In this document: positions 7,414 to 9,896 of the stretch, piece by piece
How the letters are laid out: each line of letters starts with the position of its first letter
Position numbering within the stretch: the stretch's first letter is position 1
Source of the DNA: Krumholzibacterium sp965370495
Lineage (GTDB): Bacteria; Krumholzibacteriota; Krumholzibacteriia; Krumholzibacteriales; Krumholzibacteriaceae
Direction: 5' to 3'
DNA length: 9,896 bases
Assembly: GCA_965370495.1 (NCBI GenBank)
Contig: CBDUUV010000094.1
Span: forward strand, 1 to 9,896
Made by a program: the position numbers and the translations under genes
The notes under the pieces: generated by a model
What the model was told of the DNA's origin: nothing
Databases searched by the model: none
What the model saw: the letters and a program-made list of their open reading frames with translations, nothing else

Positions 7414-9799
7414 TACCCTTTTTCCTCTTGTTTCCTTTTTCCGCCGGTGCCTTCTTCCATAAAACCGCCATCGAGATACATTCATCTACTTTTTCAATAA
7501 AATTGAAGTTCATATCTTTTTTGATGGTTTCAGGTATTTCCTCGATGTCTTTTCTGTTGAGAACCGGCAAAATTATATTGTTTAACCCCGCTCTGTGAGC
7601 AGCTATCACCTTGTCCTTTATTCCACCTACAGGAAGGACCTTACCCGTAAGAGTTATCTCTCCTGTCATCGCAACATCATTCCGTACCTTCCTCCCTGTA
7701 GCAAGGGATGCCAGTGCGGTGGCAATAGCTATCCCCGCGCTTGGCCCATCCTTCGGAACTGCACCAGCGGGAATATGAAGGTGAATATCATGGTTTTCAA
7801 AGAATTTTTCATCTTTCATCTCTCTCGAAAGGCAGGATCTTATAAAACTCAGGGCTGTCTCGGCTGATTCTTTCATGACATCCCCGAGATACCCGGTGAG
7901 TTTTACTTTCCCATCACCTTTCATCCCAAGAGCCTCTATAAAAATGATTACTCCGCCCGTCGCTGTCTTTGCCATCCCGGTTGACACTCCAACTTCTGAT
8001 GAAGAAAGCATATCCTGGTCAGGAAAATCTTTTCCCCCAAGATAATTCCTGAGGTTTCGAGAAGAAACCCGGTAGGGGCCCCTCTTGCCTTCCACAAGCT
8101 TTCTGGCTACCTTACGCGCAATAGTCCCTATCTTCCTTTCAAGGTTCCTTACTCCGGCCTCTCTGGTATACCTTTCTATAATATCCCTTATAGCATCATC
8201 GCTGATCACGAGTTTTTCTTTTTTGACCCCGCTTTCTTCCAGTTGCGCTGGTAAAAGGAATCTTTTAGCGATTTCTACCTTCTCACTCGTAATATAACCG
8301 GGTATTTCGATCACCTCCATCCTGTCCAGCAAAGGAAGCGGTATGGTTTCCCTGACATTCGAAGTAGTTATAAACAGGATTCTTGAAAGATCGAAAGGAA
8401 TATTCAGGTAATTATCAACAAAAGAATTGTTTTGCTGCGGATCCAGTACTTCCAGGAGAGCAGAAGAAGGATCACCCTTGTAGTCCCTCCCCAACTTGTC
8501 TATCTCATCCAGCATAAAGACCGGATTGTTGCTTCCAGCATTTTTTATACCCTGGATAATACGCCCCGGCATAGCTCCTATGTATGTCTTCCGGTGCCCC
8601 CTTATCTCGGCTTCGTCCCTGATACCACCCAGCGACATCCTGACGAATTTCCGACCCAATGCAGATGCTATACTAATTCCCAGCGATGTTTTCCCTACCC
8701 CGGGCGGCCCCGTAAAACAGATTATGGAACCCCTGATCCCATCTTTCAACTTCCTTACCGCAAGAAATTCCAGGATCCTTTCCTTGACATTTTCCAGATC
8801 GTAATGATCTCTGTCCAGCACCAGTTGTGCTTTCTTGATATCAATAATATCTTCCGTCGATTCCTCCCACGGAATATCGAGAATCCAGTCAAGGTACGTA
8901 CGCGCAACCGAATATTCTGAAGAACCGGAATTCATCCTTGATATCCTGTTCCACTCCCTGATCGAAGCCTCATGTGCATGATCGGGCATGACTTTGCCGT
9001 CAATCCTGTCTTTGAGTTCGTCAAGCTCCGCGACGCCGTCTTCGTCACCCAACTCTTTCTGTATAACTCTTATCTGTTGCCTGAGATAGTATTCTCTTTG
9101 CTCCCTGTCCATCTCCTGGTTGATATCAGTCCTGATCTTTTCGCCTATCCGCGCTATCTCGATCTCCTTGTTAATATTCTCATATATAAAGTCAAGGCGC
9201 GTTACAGGATCGGTCATTTCAAGGGCTTTCTGTTTTTCATCGATATCCATCTCTATATTCGCGGCAAGAAGATCAGCCAGTCGCCCCGGGTCTTTGATAC
9301 CTGGAATCACACTCCTCATATCCTCAGGATAATTCTCGGAATGGTCCATAAGACGAAAAAATGCATTTATTACGTTCCGGATAACAGCCCTGGCCCTTTT
9401 GTCTACTTCTTCAGGTTCTACAAGAACCCTGATCCTGGCTCTCATGAACGGCCCGACATCGGAAAAATGAAGTATTTCTATCCGTGACAAACCCTGTCCG
9501 ATTATACGCATATGTCCATCGGGAAAACGAGCCATCTTCTGAACCTGCACGGCACAACCCGTGTAATGCAGGTCTTCAGGCCCCGGCACATTGATACTGC
9601 TGTCGATCTGCGTAAACATACCAACAATCTTGTTGCCCGCAAGTGCTTCATCAATCAGGCGTATCAAATTTCCATCACTGATTATCAGTGGCACCAGCAT
9701 ATAGGGAAAAATGACTCCATCATTGACAGGTATCACCGGGAGTTCTTCTTTTATCTGTCTGATCAGATCAACATCCGCCCTGTTCTCCGACACTGACAC
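7400..9799 (-). CDS. lon: ATP-dependent endopeptidase La (Lon protease)
   Basis: A full-length (799-residue) LonA-type cytoplasmic AAA+ serine protease that unfolds and degrades misfolded and regulatory proteins as a hexamer. The N-terminal substrate domain covers about 20-210 (LPVIPVNDGVIFPYM at the start), followed by a helical region with REYYLRQQIRVIQKELG (235-251). The AAA+ module has Walker A GPPGVGKT (364-371), Walker B VFMLDEIDK (D431, E432), sensor-1 N481, a likely Arg finger at R493 and sensor-2 R551. The protease domain has the catalytic dyad S687 in PKDGPSAG and K730 in GGIKDK, 43 residues apart as in E. coli Lon. The GLAWT motif reads GMAKT (608-612). The C-terminus is a Lys/Arg-rich tail. 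An in-frame TGA three codons upstream limits the start to GTG at 9799 or GTG at 9793; the latter has GAAAGG eight bases before it. No LonB-type membrane insertion is present. Confidence 0.97.
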   Translation of the reverse strand: MSVSENRADVDLIRQIKEELPVIPVNDGVIFPYMLVPLIISDGNLIRLIDEALAGNKIVGMFTQIDSSINVPGPEDLHYTGCAVQVQKMARFPDGHMRIIGQGLSRIEILHFSDVGPFMRARIRVLVEPEEVDKRARAVIRNVINAFFRLMDHSENYPEDMRSVIPGIKDPGRLADLLAANIEMDIDEKQKALEMTDPVTRLDFIYENINKEIEIARIGEKIRTDINQEMDREQREYYLRQQIRVIQKELGDEDGVAELDELKDRIDGKVMPDHAHEASIREWNRISRMNSGSSEYSVARTYLDWILDIPWEESTEDIIDIKKAQLVLDRDHYDLENVKERILEFLAVRKLKDGIRGSIICFTGPPGVGKTSLGISIASALGRKFVRMSLGGIRDEAEIRGHRKTYIGAMPGRIIQGIKNAGSNNPVFMLDEIDKLGRDYKGDPSSALLEVLDPQQNNSFVDNYLNIPFDLSRILFITTSNVRETIPLPLLDRMEVIEIPGYITSEKVEIAKRFLLPAQLEESGVKKEKLVISDDAIRDIIERYTREAGVRNLERKIGTIARKVARKLVEGKRGPYRVSSRNLRNYLGGKDFPDQDMLSSSEVGVSTGMAKTATGGVIIFIEALGMKGDGKVKLTGYLGDVMKESAETALSFIRSCLSREMKDEKFFENHDIHLHIPAGAVPKDGPSAGIAIATALASLATGRKVRNDVAMTGEITLTGKVLPVGGIKDKVIAAHRAGLNNIILPVLNRKDIEEIPETIKKDMNFNFIEKVDECISMAVLWKKAPAEKGNKRKKGNGRK
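7424..7429 (-). promoter_or_regulatory. ribosome-binding site for the divergent GT9, inside the lon coding end
   Basis: AAGAGG (7429-7424) lies ten bases before ATG at 7413, with a further AAGGG (7420-7416) very close to the start. Both fall in the codons for the Lys/Arg/Gly-rich tail of Lon, so this purine-rich stretch serves both as Lon coding sequence and as the initiation signal of the next gene. Confidence 0.6.
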
Positions 9800-9801
9800 G
9801 A

Positions 9802-9807
9802 CCTTTC
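9802..9807 (-). promoter_or_regulatory. lon ribosome-binding site (favours GTG at 9793)
   Basis: GAAAGG (9807-9802) is two bases from the first GTG (9799) but eight bases from the second in-frame GTG (9793). The spacing favours the latter. The difference is only two residues at the Lon N-terminus. Confidence 0.6.
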
Positions 9808-9847
9808 AATAAATACCGGAAGACGCACATGCGAAACGACAGGCTTC

Positions 9848-9876
9848 AGAATAGATTAAGTCTATAGCCAAGTCAA
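9848..9876 (-). promoter_or_regulatory. sigma70-like promoter of the lon-LPS gene block
   Basis: On the minus strand TTGACT (9876-9871, five of six matches to the -35 consensus) is followed after exactly 17 bp by TATTCT (9853-9848, four of six to the -10 consensus). Initiation would fall near 9841, giving a leader of about 40 bases before the lon start. A short inverted repeat, ATAGA-CTTAA-TCTAT (9865-9851), overlaps the spacer and the -10 and might bind a regulator. No CIRCE repeat or sigma32-type heat-shock promoter was seen, although lon is heat-inducible in many bacteria. Confidence 0.6.
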
Positions 9877-9880
9877 TTTT

Positions 9881-9896
9881 AAAAAAATGGCGGGAA
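9881..9896 (-). terminator. possible 3' arm of an upstream Rho-independent terminator (cut by window edge)
   Basis: The minus strand enters the window as TTCCCGCCATTTTTTT, a GC-rich run followed by seven T residues just upstream of the lon promoter. This is what the descending arm and T tract of a terminator for the preceding gene would look like. The matching GGCGGGAA arm would lie outside the window, so this is only a suggestion. Confidence 0.25.

Noticed and set aside
7418..7426. AGGAAAAAGGG in the lon 3' end as a programmed frameshift site
   Set aside because: The in-frame heptamer is G-AAA-AAG rather than A-AAA-AAG, the A run is only five, and a normal stop plus a well-placed downstream start explain the overlap.
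9768..9830. Possible 20-codon upstream ORF (ATG at 9830) overlapping the lon start
   Set aside because: It has no Shine-Dalgarno sequence and no conserved leader-peptide features.
9800..9896. CIRCE or sigma32 heat-shock element upstream of lon
   Set aside because: No TTAGCACTC/GAGTGCTAA repeat and no CTTGAAA/CCCCAT pair were found; the region fits a housekeeping promoter instead.
1..9896. CRISPR arrays, IS elements, tRNA/rRNA genes or prophage genes
   Set aside because: No regularly spaced repeats, terminal inverted repeats, transposase or integrase motifs, or RNA-gene signatures were seen; the window is almost fully occupied by housekeeping and envelope genes.

Overview
The window looks like one chromosomal operon-like block from a Gram-negative (outer-membrane, LPS-bearing) bacterium. 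All recognisable genes lie on the minus strand, so transcription runs from the right edge (about 9.85 kb) to the left edge. Base composition looks intermediate and codon use is mixed, with many AGA/AGG and ATA codons. I see no phage, IS, tRNA, rRNA or CRISPR signal. The lipid A-exporter-like ABC protein and two heptosyltransferase-family (GT9) proteins imply a diderm. The phylum cannot be fixed from this sequence; a deltaproteobacterium-like or FCB/candidate-phylum lineage is only a guess.

Layout in transcription order: a sigma70-like promoter (9848-9876); lon, the ATP-dependent protease (9799-7400); a divergent GT9 glycosyltransferase (7413-6322) overlapping the lon 3' end by 14 nt; an MsbA-type ABC exporter (6312-4414); a GT4 glycosyltransferase (4410-3370); a canonical GT9 heptosyltransferase-like protein (3336-2251); a second GT4 glycosyltransferase (2254-1163) coupled by an ATGA overlap; a 116-nt gap; a secreted DUF3108 protein (1046-123); and the first 44 codons of a further gene (133-1), missed by long-ORF searches because it runs off the edge. 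That last fragment resembles, from memory, a conserved deoxyhypusine-synthase-like family of unknown role found near LPS genes.

Working together (inference): the four glycosyltransferases probably assemble an LPS/lipooligosaccharide core on the inner leaflet. The MsbA-like protein flips the lipid A-core across the inner membrane. The DUF3108 protein may act in the periplasm or outer membrane. Lon is the odd member: it sits at the promoter-proximal end and is translationally linked to the first glycosyltransferase.

Nothing here is a clearly new defence or mobile system. The points worth a second look are the lon-LPS coupling, the non-canonical active-site residues in the first GT9 and first GT4, an unusual residue in a conserved Lon protease-domain motif, an enlarged periplasmic loop in the exporter, and the two poorly understood genes at the left edge. 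There is no gene-free stretch over 300 bases; the two intergenic regions are 1047-1162 and 9800-9896. The plus strand has no convincing gene.
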